A stretch of DNA of 64,000 nt from Candidatus Acetothermia bacterium (GCA_024653305.1 JANLFW010000008.1:1-64000); one strand, 5' to 3'; shown: positions 8,977 through 18,990, counted from the stretch's first letter. Notes: generated by a model not told the origin, from the sequence alone. Numbers and translations: made by a program.

Positions 8977-9812
8977 CGGGCCACCCCCTTCGCCGCGAGG
9001 TACCGCTCCAGGGCGCACCGCTCCTCGTCCTTGAACGTCCCCAGCCGGGCGAGGAGGAGGTCCCAGTTCACCTGGTCCCCGGGGAACTCGGGGCCGTCCA
9101 CGCACGCGAACCGGCTCTCTCCTTTCACCTCTACCCGGCATCCGCCGCACATCCCGGTGCCGTCGATCATGATCGAGTTCAGGGACACGGTGATGGGGAC
9201 CCCGAACTCCCGGCAGACTTGGGTGCAGAACTTCATCATGATCGCCGGGCCGATCGCCCATACGTGGTCCACCCGCCGCGCTTGGAGCACCTCCTGGAGC
9301 GCGGCGGGGGTCACGCCTTTCTTGCCGAAGCTGCCGTCGTCGGTGGTCACGATGAGCTGATCGGAGACCTGCCCCAGCCGGTCCAGCCAGAACAGGAGTT
9401 CTTTGGTGCGGGCGCCGGCGATGGCGATCACCTCGTTGCCCGCGTCGTGGAGGGCGCGGGCGATGGGGTAGATCGGGGCGATCCCGACCCCGCCCCCCAC
9501 GCAGACCACGGTCCCGTAGGCCATGATCTCCGACGGGGTGCCCAAGGGGCCGGCCACGTCGCGGATGGCGTCGCCGACCGCGAACTCCTCCCCGAGCTCG
9601 CGGGTGCTCTTGCCCACCTCCTGCACGACCAGGGTGATCGTCCCGCTCGCGCTGTCCCAGTCGGCGAGGGTGAGGGGGATCCGCTCCCCCCGCTCGTGGG
9701 CGCGCACGACCACGAACTGGCCGGCCCGTGCCTTGCGGGCGATGAGCGGGGCCGCCACCGTGAACTCCACGATGCCCGGGCCAAGGGCCCTCTTGTCCAT
9801 GACCTTGTTCAC
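8973..9812 (-). CDS. nfnA: Ferredoxin-NADP reductase-like small subunit NfnA
   Basis: A 279-residue dihydroorotate dehydrogenase electron-transfer-subunit-like protein with an N-terminal FAD domain and a central NAD-binding domain (CVGGGVGIAPIYPIAR). The C-terminal cysteine cluster around GTGMCGGCRVEV plus a later CVDG binds a 2Fe-2S centre. In NfnAB this subunit takes electrons from NADH and bifurcates with ferredoxin and NADP. GTG 9812 starts the family-typical N-terminus; ATG 9800 is the alternative. The start region has a 10-base direct repeat (CGGTGAACAA twice in tandem). It overlaps nfnB by GTGA, so the subunits should be translationally coupled. Confidence 0.88.
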   Translation of the reverse strand: MNKVMDKRALGPGIVEFTVAAPLIARKARAGQFVVVRAHERGERIPLTLADWDSASGTITLVVQEVGKSTRELGEEFAVGDAIRDVAGPLGTPSEIMAYGTVVCVGGGVGIAPIYPIARALHDAGNEVIAIAGARTKELLFWLDRLGQVSDQLIVTTDDGSFGKKGVTPAALQEVLQARRVDHVWAIGPAIMMKFCTQVCREFGVPITVSLNSIMIDGTGMCGGCRVEVKGESRFACVDGPEFPGDQVNWDLLLARLGTFKDEERCALERYLAAKGVAR

Positions 9813-9952
9813 CGTTGTTCACCGTCCCTTGATTGTTTCCTTAATTATGGCCGGAGTTGCCCCGCCATGGGGGCGGCCTCGGGTGGGGGGCGAAGCGCCG
9901 TGTAGGTGGCCATGGCGGAAGTGAGCGCGATCTGAAGAGGTCTTCGAGGGTC

Positions 9953-9981
9953 TTCACAAGCGCGGGATTTCGTGCTATAGT
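9953..9981 (+). promoter_or_regulatory. Sigma-70 type promoter of rpoD
   Basis: TTCACA (9953-9958), a 17-base spacer and TATAGT (9976-9981), each hexamer 5/6 to consensus. Transcription would start near 9988, giving a leader of about 75 bases before rpoD. Confidence 0.75.
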
Positions 9982-9991
9982 CTTAGGTGGC

Positions 9992-10022
9992 TATAAGGGT
10001 TGGTTTTCCCCCTTATATTTTT
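9992..10022 (+). promoter_or_regulatory. Hairpin plus T-run in the rpoD leader
   Basis: TATAAGGG (9992-9999) pairs with CCCTTATA (10010-10017), followed directly by TTTTT. It begins only about 10 bases after the promoter -10 box. It looks like a minimal intrinsic terminator or attenuator inside the 5' leader; a 5'-protective hairpin is the alternative. Confidence 0.5.
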
Positions 10023-10062
10023 GCCCCTGAGTGCGAACCAATCCAATAAGGAGTGAGGGTAA

Positions 10063-11007
10063 ATGGAAGTAGTGAGGTTTGGCAACGAGGTGAACGAGGA
10101 ACAGAGCCTCGCGGACGAGGAGCTCTCCTGGTTTGACGACGAGGACGAGGGCCGTCGCTCCCCGGAGAACCCGATCCGGACGTACTTCGACGAGATCTCC
10201 CGTGTCCCCCTCCTGACCAAGGAGGAGGAGGTGGAGCTGGCCCAGCGCGTGGAGGCCGGGGACAAGGCGGCCAAGGAGAAGCTGGCCGAGGCCAACCTGC
10301 GCCTGGTGGTGTCCATCGCCAAGAAGTACCGGGGGTGCGGGCTGCCGTTCCTGGACCTGATCCAGGAGGGGAACCTTGGGCTGATGAAGGCGGTGGAGAA
10401 GTTCGACTGGCGCAAGGGGTACAAGTTCTCCACCTATGCCACGTGGTGGATCCGCCAGGCCATCCTGCGGGCGATCACCAACCGCTCCCGCACGATCCGC
10501 GTCCCGACCCACATCAACGAGCTCATCCGCAAGATCCACCAAGCGGAGCGGGAGCACGTGAAGGAACACGGCACCGGCCCCAGCCTGGAGGAGCTGGCCG
10601 AGGAGCTGGACACCACGGTGGACAACATCGTCAAGGCCAAGAAGACCGCTCAGTACACGGCGTCCCTCGATACCCCGATTGGGTACGAGGACGAAGGGGC
10701 GGTGCTGGGGGACTTCATCGAGGATGAGGCCGCGGTGTCCCCGACCTGGGAGACGTTCAAGGAGCTCCTGAAGCAGGAGCTGCAGAAGGCGCTGCGGGAA
10801 CGGCTCACCCCCCGGGAGCGCCGGGTGATCGAGCTCCGCTACGGCCTCGATGGCAACCCCCCGAGGACCCTGGACGAGGTGGGGGAGATCTTCGGGATCT
10901 CCCGGGAGCGGGTGCGCCAGATCCAGAAGGAAGGGCTAGAGAAGCTGCGCGACTCCGACGTCCTGCGGAAGCTGGAGAGGTTCCGCCAGATCCTCGACGA
11001 GGATTGA
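10063..11007 (+). CDS. rpoD: RNA polymerase primary sigma factor (sigma-70 family)
   Basis: A 314-residue sigma-70 family factor. Region 1.2 starts near residue 37 ([17 protein letters not shown]). Region 2 carries [19 protein letters not shown] and [11 protein letters not shown], for core binding and -10 recognition. Regions 3 and 4 follow, ending in the helix-turn-helix [19 protein letters not shown] for the -35 element. It lacks region 1.1 and the long non-conserved region and so is shorter than the E. coli factor, as in many thermophiles and Firmicutes-like SigA proteins. The ATG follows AAGGAGTGAGGGTAA. Its stop lies 2 bases from the convergent topA stop. The strongly TTGACA/TATAAT-like promoters in this window agree with such a primary factor. 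Confidence 0.93.
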   Translation: MEVVRFGNEVNEEQSLADEELSWFDDEDEGRRSPENPIRTYFDEISRVPLLTKEEEVELAQRVEAGDKAAKEKLAEANLRLVVSIAKKYRGCGLPFLDLIQEGNLGLMKAVEKFDWRKGYKFSTYATWWIRQAILRAITNRSRTIRVPTHINELIRKIHQAEREHVKEHGTGPSLEELAEELDTTVDNIVKAKKTAQYTASLDTPIGYEDEGAVLGDFIEDEAAVSPTWETFKELLKQELQKALRERLTPRERRVIELRYGLDGNPPRTLDEVGEIFGISRERVRQIQKEGLEKLRDSDVLRKLERFRQILDED

Positions 11008-11009
11008 CC

Positions 11010-13256
11010 TCAAACGGCGGTCATCCCCCTGCCCGCGGCGGAGAGGGTCTGGGCCCGGGTCGGGCATTCCGGGTTCGAGCAGCGTGTCCCGTGGCGGGGA
11101 TCCTCGTACAGGACCCCCGCTCTGCAGGTGGGACATGGCTCCACCGGTCGGCCCGAGAGGCGGAATCGGCAGTCCGGGTACCGGGAGCACCCGTAGAACG
11201 TGCCGTAACGTTTCCCGAACCGCTCCACCAGCTCCCCCTCCCGGCACGCCGGACACACCACTCCGGTGGGCACGGCGGTGGTGGCCTTGCAGCTCGGACA
11301 GGCCAGGTACCGTCCGTAGCGGCCGTGGCGAACGGTCATGGGGGTCCCGCACGTCGGGCACGGGGTCGACGGAGCGGACTCGGCCGCGGAGAGGCCATCG
11401 CCCACCTCCACCCGATCCGGCCGGTAGCGGAACGCCGCGTTCGGGGGAAGGTTCTTCGTCGTCCGGCACTCCGGGTAGCGGGAACAGCCGAGGTACAGGC
11501 CGCCCTTCCACACCCGTACCTCCATCGGCGCTCCGCACGTCGGGCACGCCACGTCTGTCATGACCCGGAACGGCTTCCTCCCTTGGCTGAGGGCGTCTTC
11601 CACCGCCTGGAGACGCTTGGAGAACCAACGGTAGAACGCGCGCAGGACCTCGTCCCGGCCGAGCTCCCCTTCCTGGATCCGGTCGAGGTCGGCCTCCATC
11701 TCGGCGGTGAACGCCTCCTGCACCGTCTCCGGGAAGTGCAGGCGCAGGAAGTCGGTCACGATGTGGCCGAGCAGGGTCGGGCGGAGGGCCCCGTTTTCCC
11801 GGTACACGTAGCCACGGTCCTGGATCACGGACACGATGGTGGCGTAGGTGCTGGGGCGCCCGATCCCTTCCTGTTCGAGCTTGCGCACCAGCCCGGCCTC
11901 GGTGTACCGCTTGGGGGGCTCGGTCTTATGCTCCTCCACCTGGATCTCCGGGACAGGGAGCACGGCGCCCACGGGGATGCCCTCCGGCAACGGGTTGCCC
12001 TCGTCGTCGAGCTTGGCCACTGGCAGCACCGCGGCGAACCCGGGGAACTCCGGCCATGACGTGGACGCCTGGAACAGGTGTTGTCCGGCCCGGATGGACA
12101 ACTTCCGCCGCCGCCAGAGCCCGTCGGCCATCTGGGTGGCGACGAACCTCCGCCAGATGAGGTCGTACAGCCTCCGCTGCTCCGCGGTGAGGTACGGGGC
12201 CACGTCTTCCGGGGTCCGCGCGACCTGGGTGGGGCGGATCGCCTCGTGGGCGTCCTGGGCCCGGTGCTTGTTCTTGAACCGGCGGGGCTTTGGACTTAGG
12301 AACTCCGTTCCGAACCGAGACTTGATGAACGATCGGGCGGAGGCGATGGCGGAGTCGCTCAGGCGCACCGAGTCGGTGCGCATGTAGGTGATGAGGCCCA
12401 CGATCTCCCCGCCGATGTCCACCCCCTCGTAGAGCTCCTGGGCGATCTGCATCGTGCGTCGGGGGGAGAACCCGAGCTCGTTCCCCGCTGCCTGCTGGAG
12501 GGTGGAGGTGATGAACGGGGGCGAGGGCCGGCGATGGACCTCCTCTTCCTCCACCTTCTCCACCGCGAACCGGGCCCCGCGGAGCTCGGCGGTGAGCGCC
12601 TCTACGGCCTCCCGCGCGGTGAGCTTCCCGTCGAGCCGGGCGGTGAACGCAGGATCGGTGGGGAAGACGGCCGCTATCTCCCAGTACGGCTCGGGAACGA
12701 AGTCCTGGATCTCCAGCTCCCGATCGCAGATGAACCGTAGGGCCACCGACTGCACCCGCCCTGCGGAGAGGCCCTCGAACCGGCGGCCGGCCAGCACCCG
12801 CGAGAGGAATGGGCTCACCTGGTACCCTACCAGGCGATCCAGGATCCGCCGCGTCCGCTGGGCCTCGACCTTGGCGAGGTCGATCGCCCCCGGAGCGGCC
12901 AGAGCCTGGCGGACCGCGTCGGGGGTGATCTCGTACAGAAGGACGCGGGCGTAGCGGTCCCCATCGCCGAGGAGCTCCGCGAGGTCATAGGCGATGGCTT
13001 CCCCCTCCCGGTCAGGGTCGGTGGCGAGGTAGATGCACCGGGCGTCCTCGGTCTTCTCTCGCAGCTGGGCGACGAGCTTGTGGTCTCGCACCGCCCACTT
13101 CGGGGTGAATCCGTTCTCCACGTCCACCCCGAGCTCCCGCTCCGGGAGGTCCCGCACGTGGCCTTTTGAGGACAGGACGAGGAACTCCTTCCCCAGGTAC
13201 GAGGCCAAGGTACGGGCCTTGGTGGGCGACTCCACGATGATCACGTGCTTGGCCAT
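11010..13256 (-). CDS. topA: DNA topoisomerase I
   Basis: A 748-residue type IA topoisomerase that relaxes negative supercoils. The TOPRIM domain starts with IIVESPTKA (E9) and has DPDREGEA (80-87). The catalytic tyrosine is Y291 in GLITYMRTDS. Four cysteine clusters at the C-terminus (CPTCGAP, CPTCGTP, CPACREG, CPTCRAG, each followed by a second cysteine pair) are zinc ribbons that bind DNA. The ATG has only a weak ribosome site. Nothing lies between its stop and the rpoD stop except two bases, so the two converging transcripts probably overlap. Confidence 0.95.
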   Translation of the reverse strand: MAKHVIIVESPTKARTLASYLGKEFLVLSSKGHVRDLPERELGVDVENGFTPKWAVRDHKLVAQLREKTEDARCIYLATDPDREGEAIAYDLAELLGDGDRYARVLLYEITPDAVRQALAAPGAIDLAKVEAQRTRRILDRLVGYQVSPFLSRVLAGRRFEGLSAGRVQSVALRFICDRELEIQDFVPEPYWEIAAVFPTDPAFTARLDGKLTAREAVEALTAELRGARFAVEKVEEEEVHRRPSPPFITSTLQQAAGNELGFSPRRTMQIAQELYEGVDIGGEIVGLITYMRTDSVRLSDSAIASARSFIKSRFGTEFLSPKPRRFKNKHRAQDAHEAIRPTQVARTPEDVAPYLTAEQRRLYDLIWRRFVATQMADGLWRRRKLSIRAGQHLFQASTSWPEFPGFAAVLPVAKLDDEGNPLPEGIPVGAVLPVPEIQVEEHKTEPPKRYTEAGLVRKLEQEGIGRPSTYATIVSVIQDRGYVYRENGALRPTLLGHIVTDFLRLHFPETVQEAFTAEMEADLDRIQEGELGRDEVLRAFYRWFSKRLQAVEDALSQGRKPFRVMTDVACPTCGAPMEVRVWKGGLYLGCSRYPECRTTKNLPPNAAFRYRPDRVEVGDGLSAAESAPSTPCPTCGTPMTVRHGRYGRYLACPSCKATTAVPTGVVCPACREGELVERFGKRYGTFYGCSRYPDCRFRLSGRPVEPCPTCRAGVLYEDPRHGTRCSNPECPTRAQTLSAAGRGMTAV

Positions 13257-13312
13257 AGGTTCGGCCGGGCATTATCGGGGTGACCCCCGGGGAGCGCAAG
13301 GCGGGACCCGGG

Positions 13313-13346
13313 AAAAGAAAGGCCCCGGCCGTACGGCCAGGGCCTT
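13313..13346 (-). terminator. Intrinsic terminator of groESL
   Basis: On the minus strand AAGGCCCTGGCC, loop GTAC, GGCCGGGGCCTT (12 bp with one wobble) is followed by TCTTTT. It starts 12 bases after the groEL stop. Confidence 0.9.
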
Positions 13347-13357
13347 GTCCCTTTGTG

Positions 13358-15260
<1,903 letters not shown>

Positions 15261-15280
15261 CGTCACCTCCTATCGTGGGT

Positions 15281-15307
15281 TTAGCACTCTGGGGTGCAAG
15301 CTGCTAA
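15281..15307. promoter_or_regulatory. CIRCE operator (HrcA binding site)
   Basis: TTAGCACTC (15281-15289), nine bases, AGCTGCTAA (15299-15307). The first arm is a perfect CIRCE half; the second matches GAGTGCTAA in 6 of 9 positions, including the outer TGCTAA. Position just after the groES promoter is typical for HrcA repression. No hrcA lies in the window. Confidence 0.9.
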
Positions 15308-15316
15308 CCGGAGTGG

Positions 15317-15344
15317 ATTGTACCGTCCCCACTGGGCAAGTCAA
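15317..15344 (-). promoter_or_regulatory. groESL promoter
   Basis: On the minus strand TTGACT (15344-15339), a 16-base spacer and TACAAT (15322-15317), both 5/6 to consensus. The predicted start near 15310 places CIRCE at about +3 to +29, where bound HrcA would block transcription. Confidence 0.85.
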
Positions 15345-15380
15345 GGTTGTCTCCAGCTCCTTTGGCCGGTACAGTGTCCT

Positions 15381-15836
15381 GTGCCCTCGGGCAAGGCGCA
15401 CCTTGCATGTGAGCTCGGTACCCTGCCGGTGTGGGCGGCGATCGGCGGGACGCTCGGGGTGGAAAGAACCCCGCTCGTTCTGTTCACCGCCGCGTACGTG
15501 GGGGCGAGCTTGTTCCTGTCCCCCGACCTCGACCTCGTCCACACCGCCGCCGCCCGCCGCTGGGGGGCGGCCCGGTTCCTGTGGGCTCCCTACGCCGCCC
15601 TGTTCCGCCACCGCGGCCTCTCCCATTCGCCGGTGTTCGGCCCCCTGACCCGCCTCGCCTACCTGGTGGTGGTAGGAGGTGCGGTGTGGACCGTCCTCCA
15701 TGTCGTGGCCGGGGTCCCGTTCCCCAGCTCGTTCCCCCGGGACTCCGTCCTCCCTGTGCTCGTGGGCATCTACCTCCCCCAGCTTCTCCATGTCCTCCTC
15801 GACCGGGGCGTGACCCGCCTCCGGCGCGGGCGGTGA
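15381..15836 (+). CDS. DUF2227-like putative metal-binding membrane protein
   Basis: A 151-residue protein resembling the DUF2227 family of small membrane proteins with conserved histidines and aspartates. The features are SGKAH near the N-terminus, LSPDLDLVHT, and FRHRGLSHSPVFGPLTR, arranged like a metal-dependent membrane hydrolase site. About four hydrophobic segments are seen. GTG 15381 gives the family-like start VPSGKAH; the longer frame upstream runs through the groES promoter and is not credible. No molecular function is established. It stands alone between groESL (divergent) and efp. Confidence 0.65.
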   Translation: MPSGKAHLACELGTLPVWAAIGGTLGVERTPLVLFTAAYVGASLFLSPDLDLVHTAAARRWGAARFLWAPYAALFRHRGLSHSPVFGPLTRLAYLVVVGGAVWTVLHVVAGVPFPSSFPRDSVLPVLVGIYLPQLLHVLLDRGVTRLRRGR

Positions 15837-15850
15837 CCCCGCGCAGGCGG

Positions 15851-15879
15851 TTGTACCTCTCGGGGGCGGGTGGTATAAA
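15851..15879 (+). promoter_or_regulatory. Promoter of the efp-asp23-nusB operon
   Basis: TTGTAC (15851-15856), 17-base spacer, TATAAA (15874-15879). The -10 is strong and the -35 weak. The short leader contains the AGGAGG site of efp. Confidence 0.65.
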
Positions 15880-15903
15880 GGGGATAGGTTCCAGGAGGAT
15901 ACA

Positions 15904-16467
15904 ATGGGGATTTCAATCGGTGAGATCACGCGGGGGATGACGATCCTTTACCAGGGCGAGCTCTACGAGGTGATGGAGTTCGAGCATGTGAAGCGGGGCC
16001 GGGGCAGCGCGTTCGTCCGGGCCAAGCTCAGGGGGATGCGCACCGGACGGGTGGTTACGGAGATCCTGCGGGACTCGGACAACATCGAGATCGCGTTCTT
16101 GGAAGTCCGGCCCCTCCAATACCTATATCAGGCCGGAGGGAAGTACACGTTCATGGACAAGGGGTCGTTCGAGGAATACGAGGTCCCCGCGGAGGCGGTG
16201 GAGCCGATCCGTGGGTACATGGTGGAGGGCCTGGACTTCACCGGCCTTTTCTACCATGGGGAGATGGTCAAGGTGGAGCCGCCGAACTTCGTGGACCTGC
16301 GGGTGGTGGAGACACCGCCCGGGGTCAAGGGCGATACGGCCACCGGCGGGGAGAAGCCGGCCACGTTGGAGACGGGGCTGGTCGTCAAGGTGCCGTTGTT
16401 CGTGACGGTGGGCGAGGTGATCCGGGTGGACACCCGCACCGGGGCGTACGTGGAGCGGGTAGGGTAA
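15904..16467 (+). CDS. efp: Elongation factor P
   Basis: A 187-residue three-domain elongation factor that rescues ribosomes stalled at polyproline stretches. The family signature near the end (VDTRTGAYVERV) and LVVKVPLFVTVGEVIRV are clear. The tip of the domain I loop reads HVKRGRGSAF, so the residue normally modified as lysine is Arg33. This resembles arginine-tipped EF-P proteins (for example in Thermus); whether it is modified is unknown and no EarP, EpmA or YmfI gene lies nearby. The ATG follows CCAGGAGGATACA. It leads an operon with asp23 genes, amaP and nusB. The GroEL PPPPP tail is an obvious client. Confidence 0.95.
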   Translation: MGISIGEITRGMTILYQGELYEVMEFEHVKRGRGSAFVRAKLRGMRTGRVVTEILRDSDNIEIAFLEVRPLQYLYQAGGKYTFMDKGSFEEYEVPAEAVEPIRGYMVEGLDFTGLFYHGEMVKVEPPNFVDLRVVETPPGVKGDTATGGEKPATLETGLVVKVPLFVTVGEVIRVDTRTGAYVERVG

Positions 16468-16477
16468 GGGGGCGAGG

Positions 16478-16864
16478 ATGGCGGAACAGAAGCTGGAGCT
16501 GAAGCAACCCCTGGGCCGGTTGGTGGTGCGCCAGGAGGTGTTGACGGCCATCGCCGCTCGGGCAGTGGAGCGGGTCGAGGGGGTGCGGCCCCTGCGGGGC
16601 GGGGGCGGGATCATCGGGATCTTCGCCGGCCCCGAAGAAGGAGTGCAGGCCTCGATCCACGGCGATACCGTTGACGTGGAGCTGCGCATCGCCGTTGTCC
16701 TCGGCTACCCGGTGCACGAGGTAGCCCAGGGGGTTCAACAGGCGGTGCGCGAGGACCTGGAAGGGTTTATCGGGGCGTCGGTCGGTCGGGTGGATGTGTA
16801 TGTCCGGCAGGTGGTCCCACCTGAGGAGATCCTGATGCTGGAGGAGGGCGGAGAGGATGCCTAA
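16478..16864 (+). CDS. Asp23/Gls24 family protein 1
   Basis: A 128-residue Asp23/Gls24 envelope stress-response family protein. LVVRQEVLTAIAARAVERVEGV followed by a beta-rich part with AVVLGYPVHEVAQGVQQAV and VGRVDVYVRQVV is the family core. In Gram-positive bacteria these proteins form a cytoplasmic layer under the membrane, tethered by AmaP. Its last 8 bases overlap the second asp23 gene, and an AmaP-like gene follows, so the trio probably forms one complex. Confidence 0.85.
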   Translation: MAEQKLELKQPLGRLVVRQEVLTAIAARAVERVEGVRPLRGGGGIIGIFAGPEEGVQASIHGDTVDVELRIAVVLGYPVHEVAQGVQQAVREDLEGFIGASVGRVDVYVRQVVPPEEILMLEEGGEDA

Positions 16865-17234
16865 GGAAGCGGAGTACGTCGAGGGCGGTCCCGAGGAAGG
16901 CAAGATCAGCATCTCCAAGGACGTCATCGCCACCATCGCTGGGGTCATCGCCACCGAGGTGGAGGGGATTGCCCCGCCCAAAGGGGGAGTCCTGCCCAAG
17001 GGGGAGGCGGTGCGCAAGCTGGTGGAGACGGAGCTCACGGAAGGCCGGGTGAAGATCGGCCTCAAGGTGGGCGTGGTGTACGGGTACGTGGTGCACGAGG
17101 TGGCCCAGCAGCTCCAGGAGAAGGTCAAGGCCGAGGTGGAGAAGATGACCGCGCTGCCGGTGGACATGGTGGACGTGGAGGTGGTGCGGGTGGTGTTCCC
17201 GGAGGGGGGGAAGCCGGGGGAGAGGAGGGGATGA
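16857..17234 (+). CDS. Asp23/Gls24 family protein 2
   Basis: A 125-residue paralogue of the preceding gene. It has ISISKDVIATIAGVIATEVEGI, then VGVVYGYVVHEVAQQLQEKV and VDMVDVEVVRVVFPEGG, in the same order as its neighbour. The two are too divergent to be a recent duplication, so they may form a hetero-oligomer. Overlapping starts and stops on both sides indicate coupled translation with asp23-1 and amaP. Confidence 0.85.
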   Translation: MPKEAEYVEGGPEEGKISISKDVIATIAGVIATEVEGIAPPKGGVLPKGEAVRKLVETELTEGRVKIGLKVGVVYGYVVHEVAQQLQEKVKAEVEKMTALPVDMVDVEVVRVVFPEGGKPGERRG

Positions 17235-17235
17235 C

Positions 17236-17754
17236 GTGGGCGGCTTTTTGCTGGGGTTGGAGGGGGTGATCCTCCTTCTCGTCGCGGTGGCGGCGGCCGT
17301 GGGTGCGGCGTGGGGGACGCCGGAGGTGTGGATCAGCGGGGGGAGGGCCTTGAACCCGGTGCTGGTGCGGGCGGTGCTGGGGATCCTCGCCGCCGCGTTC
17401 TTGGCCGGGGCCGCGGTGATCGCGGCGCTCGCCCTCCGGCGCCGGGCGGCCCGGCGGGCGCTGCGGCGGTCGGGGCCGAAGGGGGAGATCTTCATCTGCC
17501 CGGATACCGTGCGGCAATTGGCGGCTGGGCTCCTCGCCGGGGAGCTCGGGCTCACCGGGTTCCGGGTGGCCCTGCGCCCGGTGGGCGAAGGGGTGGCCCT
17601 GCGGGTGGTCCTCAAGCTCCCGGCCGAGGAGGAGATCCCGCCCCTGGCGGAGCGCCTCCAGAACTTGCTCGCCCAGGAAGTAGCGGCCAAGACGGGGCTT
17701 GAGGTGCACGAGGTCCGCCTCGTCGTCCGGGGCGCCTCCCGAAAGAATCTGTAG
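17236..17754 (+). CDS. amaP: AmaP-like Asp23 membrane anchor
   Basis: A 172-residue protein with two hydrophobic segments at residues 4-26 and about 42-66, joined by a short loop and followed by a basic stretch (RRRAARRALRR). The soluble C-terminal domain of about 90 residues has an Asp23-like ending (EVAAKTGLEVHEVRLVVRG). That is the layout of AmaP, which anchors Asp23 to the cytoplasmic membrane. GTG 17236 begins one base after the asp23-2 stop. The assignment rests on topology and neighbourhood more than on sequence signature. Confidence 0.7.
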   Translation: MGGFLLGLEGVILLLVAVAAAVGAAWGTPEVWISGGRALNPVLVRAVLGILAAAFLAGAAVIAALALRRRAARRALRRSGPKGEIFICPDTVRQLAAGLLAGELGLTGFRVALRPVGEGVALRVVLKLPAEEEIPPLAERLQNLLAQEVAAKTGLEVHEVRLVVRGASRKNL

Positions 17755-17759
17755 CGGCC

Positions 17760-18161
17760 GTGCGCCGGCGGGCCCGGGAAGCCGTCCTCCGAAGCCTCTA
17801 CCGGCGGGAGTTCCTGCCCTTGTCCCCTGAGGAGCTCCTCGCCGACGAGGACCTGGGGAGAGAAACCGCGTTTGCCCGGTCCCTCCTCGCCGGCATCCTC
17901 GCCCATCAGGAGGAGATCGACCGCGTCATCGATGCCCGCGCCATGGGCTGGAGGCTGGACCGGTTGCCCCTTGTGGATCGCAACATCCTGCGCCTTGGCC
18001 TCTACGAGCTCCTCTTCACCGATACCCCCCCGGAGGTGGTGATGGACGAGGCGGTGGAACTGGCCAAGGCGTACGGGACCGAGCGGGCGCCGGCGGTGGT
18101 CAACGGGATCCTGGACCGGGAGCGGAAGGAACGACGCGGTGACGGGCGAACGTTGGGCTGA
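17760..18161 (+). CDS. nusB: Transcription antitermination factor NusB
   Basis: A 133-residue all-alpha NusB. RRRAREAVLRSLYRREFLP, the central LVDRNILRLGLYELLF, and the C-terminal PPEVVMDEAVELAKAYG...VVNGILD are the family hallmarks. With NusE (S10) it binds boxA RNA during rRNA antitermination. The GTG start follows amaP by 5 bases, and the 3' end overlaps the PHP gene by 23 bases. Placement after asp23/amaP near efp is similar to Firmicutes gene order. Confidence 0.9.
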   Translation: MRRRAREAVLRSLYRREFLPLSPEELLADEDLGRETAFARSLLAGILAHQEEIDRVIDARAMGWRLDRLPLVDRNILRLGLYELLFTDTPPEVVMDEAVELAKAYGTERAPAVVNGILDRERKERRGDGRTLG

Positions 18162-18990
18162 CCTCCACCTCCACACCCGCTGGTCGGATGGGACCCTGGA
18201 CGTCCCGGGCATGGTCCGGCGGGCCAAAGCGGCCGGGCTCTCCTGCATCGCCATCACCGACCACGACACGATTGGCCCCGACCTCATCGCCCCTTGTGTG
18301 GAGGTGGACGGGGTGGAGGTGATCTGCGGGGTCGAGGTCAAGGCCGAGGTGCTGGGGGAGCGGGGGGAGATCCTCGGGTACTTCCTGACCCCTGGGCAGC
18401 CGGCGCTTCAGGAGCTGTTCGCGTGGATGGCGGCGGCGCGGGGGCGGCGGATGGAGGAGATGGTACGGCGGTGTCGGGAGGTGCTGGGGGTGGGGATCGA
18501 CCTCGAGGAGGTGGCCGGGGAGGCCGCGGGATCGGTGGGCCGGCCGCACCTCGCGGCGGTGCTCGTCCGGCGGGGAGTGGCGGCCACCTATGAGGACGCG
18601 TTCCAACGGTACCTGTCCGAAGGGTGCCCCTGCTATGTCCCCCTCCCCCGCCCCTCCAGCCGCCAGGTGATCGCCGCCATCCGTAGCGCCGGCGGGGTGG
18701 CCGCCCTCGCCCACCCCGGGTTCCTGCCGTTCACCGATTGGGAGCCCGTCTTGGCCGCGCTCTCCGCCCAGGGGATGGCGGCGGTGGAGACCTATTACCC
18801 CTACGATCAGTCCCAGCGGGCGGTGCACGTGGATGCGGCCGAGATCGAGGCCTTGGCCGCGAAGCTTGCGCTCATCCCCACCGGGGGCTCCGACGACCAC
18901 GGGCCGGGGTCGGTGAAGGAAAGCGTGGGCCGGGTGCGGGTGCCCTACGCGGTGGTGGACAGGCTCCGCGCCGCGTCCTCGGTGACGTAG
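18139..18990 (+). CDS. PHP-domain phosphoesterase
   Basis: A 283-residue PHP-family metal-dependent phosphoesterase, probably of the YciV/RnaAM 5'-3' exonuclease or nucleoside 3',5'-bisphosphate type. It has DLHLHTRWSDG with metal-binding histidines, ITDHDT, GVEVKAE, GRPHLAAVLV, ALAHPGF and a final GSDDHG, so the full metal set is present. GTG 18139 overlaps nusB by 23 bases. Its 3' end overlaps the convergent yqhQ gene by 46 bases, so the last 15 codons of each are antisense to each other. Confidence 0.85.
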   Translation: MTGERWADLHLHTRWSDGTLDVPGMVRRAKAAGLSCIAITDHDTIGPDLIAPCVEVDGVEVICGVEVKAEVLGERGEILGYFLTPGQPALQELFAWMAAARGRRMEEMVRRCREVLGVGIDLEEVAGEAAGSVGRPHLAAVLVRRGVAATYEDAFQRYLSEGCPCYVPLPRPSSRQVIAAIRSAGGVAALAHPGFLPFTDWEPVLAALSAQGMAAVETYYPYDQSQRAVHVDAAEIEALAAKLALIPTGGSDDHGPGSVKESVGRVRVPYAVVDRLRAASSVT

